Shown here: in pieces, positions 53,603 through 61,612 of the stretch
How positions within the stretch are numbered: position 1 is the first letter of the stretch
Layout: every line of letters begins with the position of its first letter
Source of the DNA: Ignavibacteriota bacterium
Lineage (GTDB): Bacteria; Bacteroidota; Ignavibacteria; Ignavibacteriales; Melioribacteraceae
NCBI GenBank assembly: GCA_013112585.1
Contig: JABFGH010000027.1
Coordinates: forward strand, 1 to 64,000
Length of the DNA: 64,000 nucleotides
Direction: 5' to 3'
Notes under the pieces: model-generated
Databases searched by the model: none
The model's input: the letters and a program-made list of their open reading frames with translations, nothing else
Told to the model about the DNA's origin: nothing
Position numbers and translations under genes: made by a program

Positions 53603-53860
53603 ATGAATGCAAAATTGACATTGACCATTGATAAGTCAACAATAAAAAGAGCAAAAAAATATGCCGGCAGTAAGGGACGCAGTCTATCTAATATTATTGA
53701 AAATTACTTAAAGGTAATTACAACTGATTCTCAGAATATTGAAGTTGAAGATACACCAATCGTTAAGTCACTAAAAGGTTCATTTAGCGCACCGGCAGAC
53801 TTTGATTACAAGAAGGAATTAACAAAATCATTAAGCAAAAAATATATTTCAGATGGATAA
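53603..53860 (+). CDS. antitoxin of a PIN-type toxin (DUF6364-like)
   Basis: An 85-aa protein with an N-terminal ribbon-helix-helix-like segment (K-L-T-L-T-I-D-K-S-T-I-K-R-A-K-K-Y-A) followed by S-L-S-N-I-I-E-N-Y-L and a C-terminal tail likely to wrap the toxin. It resembles the DUF6364 antitoxins. It would repress its own operon and neutralise the PIN toxin. It overlaps the toxin gene by 8 bp. Confidence 0.85.
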   Translation: MNAKLTLTIDKSTIKRAKKYAGSKGRSLSNIIENYLKVITTDSQNIEVEDTPIVKSLKGSFSAPADFDYKKELTKSLSKKYISDG

Positions 53861-54278
53861 AGTTTTAATTGATACTGATGTTATTCTTGATTTCTTTTTT
53901 GACAGAAAACCATTTTCAGAAAATGCTGCTTCTGTTTTATCACTGTGTGAATCTAAAAATATTAAAGGTTTTGTAACACCCGTAATCATTAGTAATTGTT
54001 ATTACCTGCTTAAGCAAACTGCTTCACATAAAAAGGTAATTGATAAATTAAAACAGCTGCTTATTATTATTGATGTTTTATCAATGGATAAGGGAATTAT
54101 TATCAAAGCAATAAACTCCAACTTTACTGATTTTGAAGATGCTTTACAAAATTTTACTGCTGTTAAGCATGGGGGAATAAGTGTAATTATAACAAGAAAC
54201 GTAAAAGATTATAAGAAAAGTGAAATCGGTGTACTTACACCGGAAAGTTATTTGAGAACAAAAGTTTACGGGGCTTAA
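53853..54278 (+). CDS. PIN-domain toxin, VapC-like
   Basis: A 141-aa PIN-fold ribonuclease. Acidic residues: Asp8/Asp10 in L-I-D-T-D-V-I-L-D, Glu in E-N-A-A-S-V, Asp in F-E-D-A-L-Q and Asp in N-V-K-D-Y, as in the VapC-type catalytic tetrad. It is predicted to cleave RNA in bacteria lacking the antitoxin. It overlaps its antitoxin gene by 8 bp and lies between direct copies of the H1-H2 repeat. Confidence 0.88.
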   Translation: MDKVLIDTDVILDFFFDRKPFSENAASVLSLCESKNIKGFVTPVIISNCYYLLKQTASHKKVIDKLKQLLIIIDVLSMDKGIIIKAINSNFTDFEDALQNFTAVKHGGISVIITRNVKDYKKSEIGVLTPESYLRTKVYGA

Positions 54279-54810
54279 CTTTTCTCCGCCTGCCCAGCCT
54301 ATATTATTTCTTCGAGTGTTTTTTCCAACTATAGCTCTTTATTAAACCTTCCTATTTTTTATTCATCTGTTTTCCAAAGATCCTGTCTCTTTTCAGAGAT
54401 ATGATCTTGATTTTAGTTTAAGATGGCATCTCTGGAAGAGATGACATCTTTCGAAAGCTTTGTCGGCAGAGCTGCTTATCAAAAAGTAAAATTTAAAGGC
54501 AATAGCAATTAAGGAGCATCGAATTTTGATCATCGATTTTTAGTATTACTCGCCAAACAAAATTTCATCATTCATTATTCTTCAATCGATAATTATCAAT
54601 CACCAATAATAAATAATAAATTAGTTCGTCTTCCAAAGATCCTATCTCTTTTCAGAGATATGATCTTTTATTAATTATATAAAAGGAATTGCCAACTAAT
54701 ATTTGCTGCTCTTTTTATAGAATCAGCAATTATCTCACGGGGTAAATGGGACCTGGAAAAAGAGATTGATAATTTAGAATTATAAGTCCTATGTCATGAT
54801 TAAATATTTT
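54279..54810. repeat. hairpin repeats right of the toxin-antitoxin genes
   Basis: H1-H2 at 54371-54452 (TTTCCAAAGATCCTGTCTCT, TTTCAGAGATATGATCTTGAT, then TTTAAGATGGCATCTCTGG and AAGAGATGACATCTT) and a further H1 alone at 54631-54667. The first pair is 936 bp from its match at 53435. The remainder is AT-rich without a supportable gene. Confidence 0.85.
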
Positions 54811-56232
54811 CTATTCCCCACTCAACTCCCTAACCATCCTTTGCGCACTCGGCATATGGGGATTTAACTCAAGTGCTTTTTTATAATTTTTTAATGCTTC
54901 TTTTTTATTGCCTTTTTTAAAAAGAGCTTCACCTAAACTATCATAGCAGTTTGCAACTTCGGGAAACATTTCCACATTTAACTTAAAAGCTATAATTGCT
55001 TTATCGATTTCATCATCAAATAAAAACTCATAACCAACTTGGTTCAATATTAAATCTTTAGGATCAGAAGGATGAAAATTTTTTGTGAGTTTATCAAAAT
55101 TATTTTTAACATACTTAGCTCCGAATTCTTCAATAGCAGCATAAATATTCTGTATTGCCGGCAGAGCAGGTTCTTCCGGCTCCTCTCCCCTAACAAGCGC
55201 AAGGATGCCGGCTCCAAGCTGTTCAGCAACCGGTTCATCCATATTTGCAAAAACAATAATTGATATTTTATCGCGAAGGATTTCATAAATTACAGTATTG
55301 GCGCCCGGGAATCCTCCGGCTTGAGTAACAGCACCGCGGGTTTTACTTACTTCTTCATAATAACTGAACTCTTCCATTTCACTTTTTATTTTAGCACTAA
55401 GTAGTTTATCACCATAATAATATTCACGGTAAAATTTAAGTATATCACTAACAGTAGATTGAAAACCTCCATCGGGATTAGGAATTTCAACCTCATTTCC
55501 ATTGTCCTCTATTTCACCTTTAGCAGTTTTAAAGTAACCGATCGCTCTAACCGGCACTTGGTCTTTCTTTTCAAGATAAGTTTCATTTAAACTAAGCGGT
55601 TCGGTTATTCTTTCCCTCACATTTTGGTAATAACTTTTTCCGCTAACTTTTTCAATTATGCCGCCGAGTAAAATATAACCTGCATTGCTGTAATCTTGAT
55701 CAGTTCCCGGTTCAAAATGCAGCTTCATTTTTTTAATAAGGGGAAGCAATCCGGCAATATTTTTTTTCTCTCTCGGCAAATTAAAATACTCAGGTGAATG
55801 ATAATCTCCATATCCTGATGAATGATTTAATAAATTCTCTATTGTTATTTTCTCTGAGGATTCTTTTGGAAATCCATCTAAATAATTTCCCAGTTTGTCA
55901 TCCAGCTTAAGTTTGCCTTCTTCAGCAAGCTGATAAACAACCACCTTCGTAAAAGTTTTATTCATCGAGCCGATATCAAACTTTGTTTTAGTTGTGTTCT
56001 CAATATTATTTTCACGGTCGGCTAAGCCGAATGCTTTTTTGTAAAAAGGTTTTCCATCTTCGGCTATCAACACTGCACCCGAAAATATATCGAGTGCGAC
56101 GTATTTCTCAACCAGTTCATCCGTCTTTTGAGAAATAGATTCTTTATCTAAATTAGATTTTTCGTCAATAGCTTTACATGCAATTATTAAAACGAGTAGT
56201 GAAATAATTGTAAAGTATATTTTTAGTTTCAT
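54811..56232 (-). CDS. beta-lactamase-family serine hydrolase lipoprotein with C-terminal TPR
   Basis: A 473-aa lipoprotein: lipobox I-I-A-C (Cys19), then a class C beta-lactamase/D-alanyl-D-alanine carboxypeptidase-like domain with S-M-N-K (S-x-x-K nucleophile motif), the Tyr motif Y-S-N, and V-T-Q-A-G-G in the third-motif region. The last 70 residues form a TPR pair ending in L-E-L-N-P-H-M-P-S-A-Q-R-M. The substrate is unknown; these proteins often act on peptides or esters rather than beta-lactams. A probable 3' remnant of a related gene lies at 45170-45275. Confidence 0.85.
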   Translation of the reverse strand: MKLKIYFTIISLLVLIIACKAIDEKSNLDKESISQKTDELVEKYVALDIFSGAVLIAEDGKPFYKKAFGLADRENNIENTTKTKFDIGSMNKTFTKVVVYQLAEEGKLKLDDKLGNYLDGFPKESSEKITIENLLNHSSGYGDYHSPEYFNLPREKKNIAGLLPLIKKMKLHFEPGTDQDYSNAGYILLGGIIEKVSGKSYYQNVRERITEPLSLNETYLEKKDQVPVRAIGYFKTAKGEIEDNGNEVEIPNPDGGFQSTVSDILKFYREYYYGDKLLSAKIKSEMEEFSYYEEVSKTRGAVTQAGGFPGANTVIYEILRDKISIIVFANMDEPVAEQLGAGILALVRGEEPEEPALPAIQNIYAAIEEFGAKYVKNNFDKLTKNFHPSDPKDLILNQVGYEFLFDDEIDKAIIAFKLNVEMFPEVANCYDSLGEALFKKGNKKEALKNYKKALELNPHMPSAQRMVRELSGE

Positions 56233-56344
56233 TTTTCATCCTTTTTACTTGCGGTTATAAATTTCAAAATAATTTTAATTAAAAGGTATGCAAAGTTAAT
56301 TTGTGTGAATAATTGTTAAGAAGTGTTAAATAGCTTTGCTTTTT

Positions 56345-56362
56345 GACAACTCGCGAGTTGTC
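56345..56362. promoter_or_regulatory. 18-bp perfect palindrome
   Basis: GACAACTCGCGAGTTGTC, about 105 bp upstream of the thioredoxin-like gene and between divergent genes. It could be an operator for the MarR-type regulator encoded downstream, or a dispersed palindromic repeat. Confidence 0.5.
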
Positions 56363-56466
56363 ACTACAAAAACATTTTGGAAAGGGAGGAATAATTTTAC
56401 TTGCATTAGTTAGGACTCCTTACTATATTTATTTCATCATTAAATAATAATTATAGGAGAAGCAAA

Positions 56467-56703
56467 ATGAGTAAATCAATTTTTTATCACGCAGGCTGCC
56501 CGGTTTGTATCAGTGCCGAACACGAGATTGTTAATCTTATCGGTGAAACAAATGTGCAAATAGTTCATTTAGGAGAAGACAAATCCAAAATTGATAATGC
56601 AGAAGTTTCCGGCGTTAAATCAGTGCCCGCCTTAGTTACACCAACCGGAAATGTTTTACACCTTAATTTTGGTGCTTCAATGGAAGAAGTAAAGGGGAGC
56701 TGA
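56467..56703 (+). CDS. small thioredoxin-fold protein
   Basis: A 78-aa thioredoxin/glutaredoxin-fold protein. F-Y-H-A-G-C-P-V-C-I-S gives the C-x-x-C redox pair (residues about 11-14), and S-V-P-A-L the cis-Pro. The small size resembles glutaredoxin-like or arsenate-reductase-linked redox proteins. A TAGGAGAAGC ribosome-binding site precedes the start. Two bases separate its stop from the next gene. Confidence 0.85.
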   Translation: MSKSIFYHAGCPVCISAEHEIVNLIGETNVQIVHLGEDKSKIDNAEVSGVKSVPALVTPTGNVLHLNFGASMEEVKGS

Positions 56704-56705
56704 AA

Positions 56706-57431
56706 ATGAAAAAATTAATTTTATTTATATCCGTGTTCATTGCATCTTATTGTTTTGCCGGCAATGAAGGTTCACAATATGACAATGAAGACTTTAAAAT
56801 TGCTAAAGTTGAAGTTGTTCATAGTGCTGAGCTTAACTCAACTATTTGGAATATTCAAGTTGATGGAAATGCAGGGAACACATTGCCTGTACCTGCCGGA
56901 CAATTACACGGTGCACCTGTGCTTGGGTATGTTTTTCCTACCACGTTAAAACCAACTGATGTTGGATTTAACCAGGTTGAAGGAATTGTTGCTCTGGCAC
57001 TCACCTCGCATCCCGATTTTGATGATACACCTCTATGGGATGAAAACAATGATTCCAATTATAAAAATGATGGAATAATATGGCATCCGCACTGGGTTGT
57101 TCTGGTAGAAGACAAACGAATTGAAGGCGGTTTATCCGTGAAGCAATTCGCAAAGGATGATGAGTCAGTAGTTCTGCCTCCTACAAATCCCGGCATGCCG
57201 ATGTACATGGATTCACCGGGTTTTAATGTTACAACCAAAGGCAGTTCTATAAAAGTTATTGTTCCCGATTTCAGAATGAATAACCAAGTAAACTTTAAGT
57301 ATGACGGCGTTGCTGCATACATGCAGGTAAATACCGAAATGAAAGATATGCCAATGCTTGGAGTGTATAAAGTTTATAGTGTAGCCAGCGGTAATCTTTC
57401 TCTACCCTACTCCGTTAAATTGGAAGAGTAA
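56706..57431 (+). CDS. secreted protein of unknown function
   Basis: A 241-aa protein with a signal peptide (residues 1-18, ending F-A-G). Mature sequence is beta-rich, with H-P-H-W-V-V-L-V, P-V-P-A-G-Q-L-H-G-A-P and M-Y-M-D-S-P-G-F segments. His, Asp and Met are frequent but no metal motif is certain. I do not recognise a family. It is translated directly after the thioredoxin-like gene (2-bp gap), and MarR follows 83 bp later, so a redox- or stress-linked periplasmic role is a reasonable guess only. Confidence 0.7.
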   Translation: MKKLILFISVFIASYCFAGNEGSQYDNEDFKIAKVEVVHSAELNSTIWNIQVDGNAGNTLPVPAGQLHGAPVLGYVFPTTLKPTDVGFNQVEGIVALALTSHPDFDDTPLWDENNDSNYKNDGIIWHPHWVVLVEDKRIEGGLSVKQFAKDDESVVLPPTNPGMPMYMDSPGFNVTTKGSSIKVIVPDFRMNNQVNFKYDGVAAYMQVNTEMKDMPMLGVYKVYSVASGNLSLPYSVKLEE

Positions 57432-57475
57432 CATTGATTTAATTAGTTTGAATAATATAATTAGGATTACTAACT

Positions 57476-57511
57476 TGCCTGTTAGGAAATATTTCTTAAC
57501 AGGCATTTATT
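57476..57511. promoter_or_regulatory. 30-bp inverted repeat before the MarR gene (terminator or operator)
   Basis: TGCCTGTTAGGAAAT/ATTTCTTAACAGGCA pairs at nearly every position and is followed by TTTATTTTT, then the MarR start at 57515. It could end the transcript of the secreted-protein gene, or bind the MarR dimer for autoregulation. The 3-bp distance from the tail to ATG leaves no room for a normal ribosome-binding site outside the stem. Confidence 0.65.
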
Positions 57512-57514
57512 TTT

Positions 57515-58129
57515 ATGAATAACAGTGTATTTAATACCGAACTTCAGCAGCAGAATATTTCAAGCAAAATTGTAGTTGGACTGGAACGTATTTCGGAAGC
57601 ATTTAAGTCTTTAATCTGGCAAATTGCAAAAACAATAAATCTCAGTCCTATTCAAATTCAGATAATGATATTTATTGCTTACCACAAAAAAGAATTGTGC
57701 AACGTTAGTTACCTTGCAAAGGAGTTTAATGTAACCAAACCGACTATCAGTGATGCCGTTAAAGTTTTAGAGAATAAAAATTTAATAACAAAAAAATATT
57801 CAAAAAAAGACAGCAGAAGTTTCTCAATCATTCTTTCTGCTAAAGGGAAAAAGGCGGTCGATAAAATCAGCGGGTTTGCTAATCCAATTAAAGATGAGGT
57901 TGAAAAAATAAGCAGTGAGGAGCTGCTCCAACTTTATAATTCATTAAACCAATTAATACATAGATTAAATAAAGCCGGTATTTTAAGTGTACAGAGAATT
58001 TGCTACACTTGTAATTTTTATGAGAAGAATAAAGACAATCATTTTTGTAAACTCTTAAACTTAAAACTATCGGAAAAAGATATTAGAATTGACTGTCCTG
58101 ATTTTGAAGAATTGGAATTGGCTGAATAA
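57515..58129 (+). CDS. MarR-family regulator with C-terminal four-Cys segment
   Basis: A 204-aa winged-helix regulator. HTH region: L-S-P-I-Q-I-Q-I, Y-L-A-K-E-F-N-V-T-K-P-T-I-S-D-A-V-K-V-L-E, with the wing K-D-S-R-S-F-S. MarR proteins are usually about 140-150 residues; here an extra C-terminal segment carries C-Y-T-C, 11 residues, C, 15 residues, C-P. This could bind zinc or an iron-sulfur cluster, giving redox or metal sensing. Neighbouring thioredoxin-like and secreted genes are likely targets. Confidence 0.8.
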   Translation: MNNSVFNTELQQQNISSKIVVGLERISEAFKSLIWQIAKTINLSPIQIQIMIFIAYHKKELCNVSYLAKEFNVTKPTISDAVKVLENKNLITKKYSKKDSRSFSIILSAKGKKAVDKISGFANPIKDEVEKISSEELLQLYNSLNQLIHRLNKAGILSVQRICYTCNFYEKNKDNHFCKLLNLKLSEKDIRIDCPDFEELELAE

Positions 58130-58184
58130 AAATTTATTAAATAAATTCGGAGCAGGCTTATCGGGAGGCAGTAATCTCTCACTT

Positions 58185-58262
58185 TTTGGCAGATTGCTTC
58201 TCCCAATAAAGAACATCGGGATCGCAATGACCCGAACCAGTTTATTCAGAGGTTATTCAAAG
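58185..58262. repeat. AGATTGCTTC/CGCAATGACC-type intergenic repeat
   Basis: GCAGATTGCTTCTCCC faces GGGATCGCAATGACCC; wording typical of widely dispersed bacterial spacer repeats. The gap of about 200 bp between the MarR gene and the AlbA_2 gene contains nothing else recognised. Confidence 0.45.
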
Positions 58263-58327
58263 GCTTCAAATATTATTTTGATGAGAAATTCTTAATTTTC
58301 ATTTTATAGTGATAACCGTAATTAGTA

Positions 58328-58984
58328 CTACCCCACATAAGTGAAATAATCTTCACCGTTATCTTTTGAATGTATCATCAGCAAATTTGCACGTACCAAT
58401 TTTATTAACGCGCGTGAGGCTCTGCGTGTAGAAATATTTGCAAGTTTACTAAGTTCCTTAACTGATATTGTATTGTTAGTATCTAAATATTCAAATGCAA
58501 TTTTTTCGTTTTTTCCAATTTCATAATGTTTAAGACTTTTACCGCTAGCTTGTGCCTGAAGAATTTTGATCATTTCCTTACTGGCAAGCATGCTCATCTC
58601 ATTAACTCTAACGTAAACACCGGCTTTTCTAATATCAAATTCCGGAAGGTAATCTTGAATTCGATGAGGCTTCACATCCGATTCAGGAATTTCCATTATT
58701 ACCAATTCTTTATCTTTGTACTCAAGGTAATGCAGTTTATAATTAACGGGGGGTTCGCAATAATTTTCTGCCGTTAGTTTAATTAATTCCGCTTCACCCT
58801 TTTCACTTTCTACACCGCAAATTGATTTATCATCATTAACGCCGAAAATAATATACCCGCCCCTTGTGTTTGCAAGTGCAATAACTTCTTTAGCAATTTT
58901 TTCATGTGTAGAAAACCGCTGTTTGAACTCGGTGATAAGTCCTTCGCCCTCTTCAATTAATTTTAATAATTGTCTTCGGGTCAT
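58328..58984 (-). CDS. AlbA_2 (Schlafen-like) domain protein with winged helix
   Basis: A 218-aa protein. Residues 10-130 match the AlbA_2/divergent AAA_4 domain: E-G-E-G-L-I-T-E-F-K-Q at the start, I-A-K-E-V-I-A-L-A-N-T-R-G-G-Y-I-I-F-G-V-N-D in the centre. The C-terminal 60 residues form a winged helix (V-K-E-L-S-K-L-A-N-I-S-T-R-R-A-S-R-A-L). Such proteins are thought to be nucleic-acid-binding regulators; the domain is also found in Schlafen-type RNases. Function here is not fixed by context. Confidence 0.85.
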   Translation of the reverse strand: MTRRQLLKLIEEGEGLITEFKQRFSTHEKIAKEVIALANTRGGYIIFGVNDDKSICGVESEKGEAELIKLTAENYCEPPVNYKLHYLEYKDKELVIMEIPESDVKPHRIQDYLPEFDIRKAGVYVRVNEMSMLASKEMIKILQAQASGKSLKHYEIGKNEKIAFEYLDTNNTISVKELSKLANISTRRASRALIKLVRANLLMIHSKDNGEDYFTYVG

Positions 58985-59015
58985 AATTAACTTTCTTATT
59001 ATTGGCGGGGTTTGA

Positions 59016-61238
59016 TTAGCGTAATTTTTTCTTTAGAGAATCCGGTAAATCCTTGTCCGGTTTTATTATATCTTTATATACCTTTTCTTTTTTATCAGAC
59101 GGGGTTTTCAAATCATTTTCTTCAATTACTGCCGAACTGTCGCCGGGTAATAAAGAGTTAATTAAACTGTCGGGTAAATTGCCATTCTGATTTTCTAATG
59201 AATCGCTCTCAATAATTTCCGGAATTACATTTGCAAGGCTATCTGCTTTAATTGAATCAGCGATCTGTTTTTGTATAAGGTCTAAAGAATCTTGAATGTT
59301 TCTATGATATGATCTATAAAAATTTAATTTTTTCGATGAAGCCCGTGCATAATCCGTGTTTGAATATTTTTGAGCAAGTGAATCATATACTGCTGCGGCT
59401 GAATCTAATAATTGCAAATCATTCTCTAAAATATAGCCTACGGTATAAAGTGCTTTCGGTGCGAGGTAAGAATCCGGATGCTCGCTATAAATATTATAAA
59501 ATGAATCAATTGCAGTATCGAAATTTGATGCGAAATAAATTTTCTCCGCTTCTAAATATGATAACTCAAGCGGATTTGTTGTTTCGGTTATCTCTGTTTT
59601 ACCAAGTCGCTTTGCAGCTTCGGCAGCAACTGCATCTGCGCTGAAATTTACATACACGTAATTAAATAAACTGTCGGCTTTTTCTTCTTCGCCAATGCTT
59701 GAATAATAATTTGCATAAGTGAATAAGAACTTCGGCTTAAAGCTTATGTTTGGATATTGTGAATCAATCAAATTATAATAGTGGTAAGCAGAATCTACAA
59801 CCTGCAGTTCACCGAAAAAGACATTACCAAGGTTGAATAAATTTTTTGCAATTAATGTATTCAGCGAGTCGGCGGTAATATCCATTTTAACCGGTTTAAC
59901 TAATTTATCTTCTATCTTTGCTGTATCCTGTATTGCGGCAAAATTGGCTTTTTCTTCTTCATCTTCACCTTCCGGCAAATTATCTCTGTCAAATAATAAA
60001 CTGTCAGATATTGCTGTTGAGGTATCCCGGCTAATATAATCGGCATAAGCCAATGAATCCCTGTAAAACGATTCAGGGTCTGTTCTATAAATAATTTGCT
60101 TGTAAAGTTTATCCTGCTCTTGTTTCAATTTAAAGTAATTATTGAAAGTTGATGATTTTGCCCGTGCTTCATTTTTTCTTTCAGTTGATGCAGTTGATGA
60201 AATTGCTTTTTCATAATAGAAATTTGCGCTGTCATAATCTCTAAAATATTTTTCCCAAATTTCGGCACGTTTAAATTTAGCCTCGCCGGAACTGGGTTCA
60301 TTCTTATAGGTTGTATCAATAATAGTGTATAGTTCAAGTGCAGCGTCAAGTTCTTCTTTATCTAAATAGATTTGTGCAATTTCTAAATCCAGCTTATCAA
60401 AGTGCTGATTGAACTTTCCTTCTTCGCGCATATCCTGCAGTAATTGCAGGCTCTCATCAACATTACCCAATTGCTTTTGGAGTTTGGCTGCCTCAAACTT
60501 ACTTAAAAATTCAATTTCAAACGAAGGGGAATAAGAATCAAGCGCGGCAAATGCTTCCGCTGCATTTTCAACCTGGTCTAATTCAACATAAAATTTTCCT
60601 AATTGAAAATATGTTTCTGCCTGCAGTTCTTCATTATCGGTTACTTCCAATAATTCTTTCGATAAATCAACGGCATCAGCATAATTTTCGCGGAAGTTTA
60701 AAAAGGCAATCTGCTTAATATAAACCCGGTCAACAAGTTCATCTTCACCTTCTTCCAATGCCATTTTTTTTACTTCTTCTAACTTATTATAACCTTCATC
60801 AAAATTTCTTAAATGCAATTCTGTTATTCCGATCCAATACTGATTTATCAATAATAGATCGGTATCCTCAACGGCTGCAAGTTCATTAAATTTCCTTAAT
60901 GCTTTTGCAAATTCCGATTGAAAATAGAATGATTTTCCAATCATCAGCAGGGCATCATCAACATAGCTGGATTCTTGATCGAACTGAAGAATTTTTGAAC
61001 ATTTTTCTATCACTTTAACAACCGGTGTTTGTGCACTGCCGGGAAGTTTTGGTTCTTTAAATTCAAACAGCGGATGATTTAGCTTTTCCCTCTCCTCTTC
61101 AACTTGTTCAAATAATGTTTTAGCATTGTAGTATGTGTTAAAGTATGCGGTAAAATTCTGCCACACGCTGCACCCGCCAGCAATTAAGATTAATGCCGCC
61201 GCCAAAAAATATAATTTAGAATTCCCTTTTCTCAACAT
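59016..61238 (-). CDS. SprE/PorW-like TPR lipoprotein of the type IX system
   Basis: A 740-aa lipoprotein: signal and lipobox A-G-G-C (Cys23), then F-T-A-Y-F-N-T-Y-Y-N-A-K, the N-T-x-Y-N-A-(K/R) block I associate with SprE/PorW proteins of Bacteroidota, then about eight to twelve TPRs (F-A-K-A-L-R-K-F-N, Y-A-D-A-V-D-L-S-K-E and others) and an acidic-to-basic low-complexity tail. SprE/PorW is needed for gliding and T9SS secretion in flavobacteria. The identity rests on pattern; with two T9SS cargo proteins in the window it is plausible. It is followed upstream by glnB and secA on the same strand. Confidence 0.7.
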   Translation of the reverse strand: MLRKGNSKLYFLAAALILIAGGCSVWQNFTAYFNTYYNAKTLFEQVEEEREKLNHPLFEFKEPKLPGSAQTPVVKVIEKCSKILQFDQESSYVDDALLMIGKSFYFQSEFAKALRKFNELAAVEDTDLLLINQYWIGITELHLRNFDEGYNKLEEVKKMALEEGEDELVDRVYIKQIAFLNFRENYADAVDLSKELLEVTDNEELQAETYFQLGKFYVELDQVENAAEAFAALDSYSPSFEIEFLSKFEAAKLQKQLGNVDESLQLLQDMREEGKFNQHFDKLDLEIAQIYLDKEELDAALELYTIIDTTYKNEPSSGEAKFKRAEIWEKYFRDYDSANFYYEKAISSTASTERKNEARAKSSTFNNYFKLKQEQDKLYKQIIYRTDPESFYRDSLAYADYISRDTSTAISDSLLFDRDNLPEGEDEEEKANFAAIQDTAKIEDKLVKPVKMDITADSLNTLIAKNLFNLGNVFFGELQVVDSAYHYYNLIDSQYPNISFKPKFLFTYANYYSSIGEEEKADSLFNYVYVNFSADAVAAEAAKRLGKTEITETTNPLELSYLEAEKIYFASNFDTAIDSFYNIYSEHPDSYLAPKALYTVGYILENDLQLLDSAAAVYDSLAQKYSNTDYARASSKKLNFYRSYHRNIQDSLDLIQKQIADSIKADSLANVIPEIIESDSLENQNGNLPDSLINSLLPGDSSAVIEENDLKTPSDKKEKVYKDIIKPDKDLPDSLKKKLR

Positions 61239-61252
61239 GTTCTTCCCTAAAA

Positions 61253-61591
<339 letters not shown>

Positions 61592-61612
61592 TTATACCTC
61601 AAAAAAGATTAA

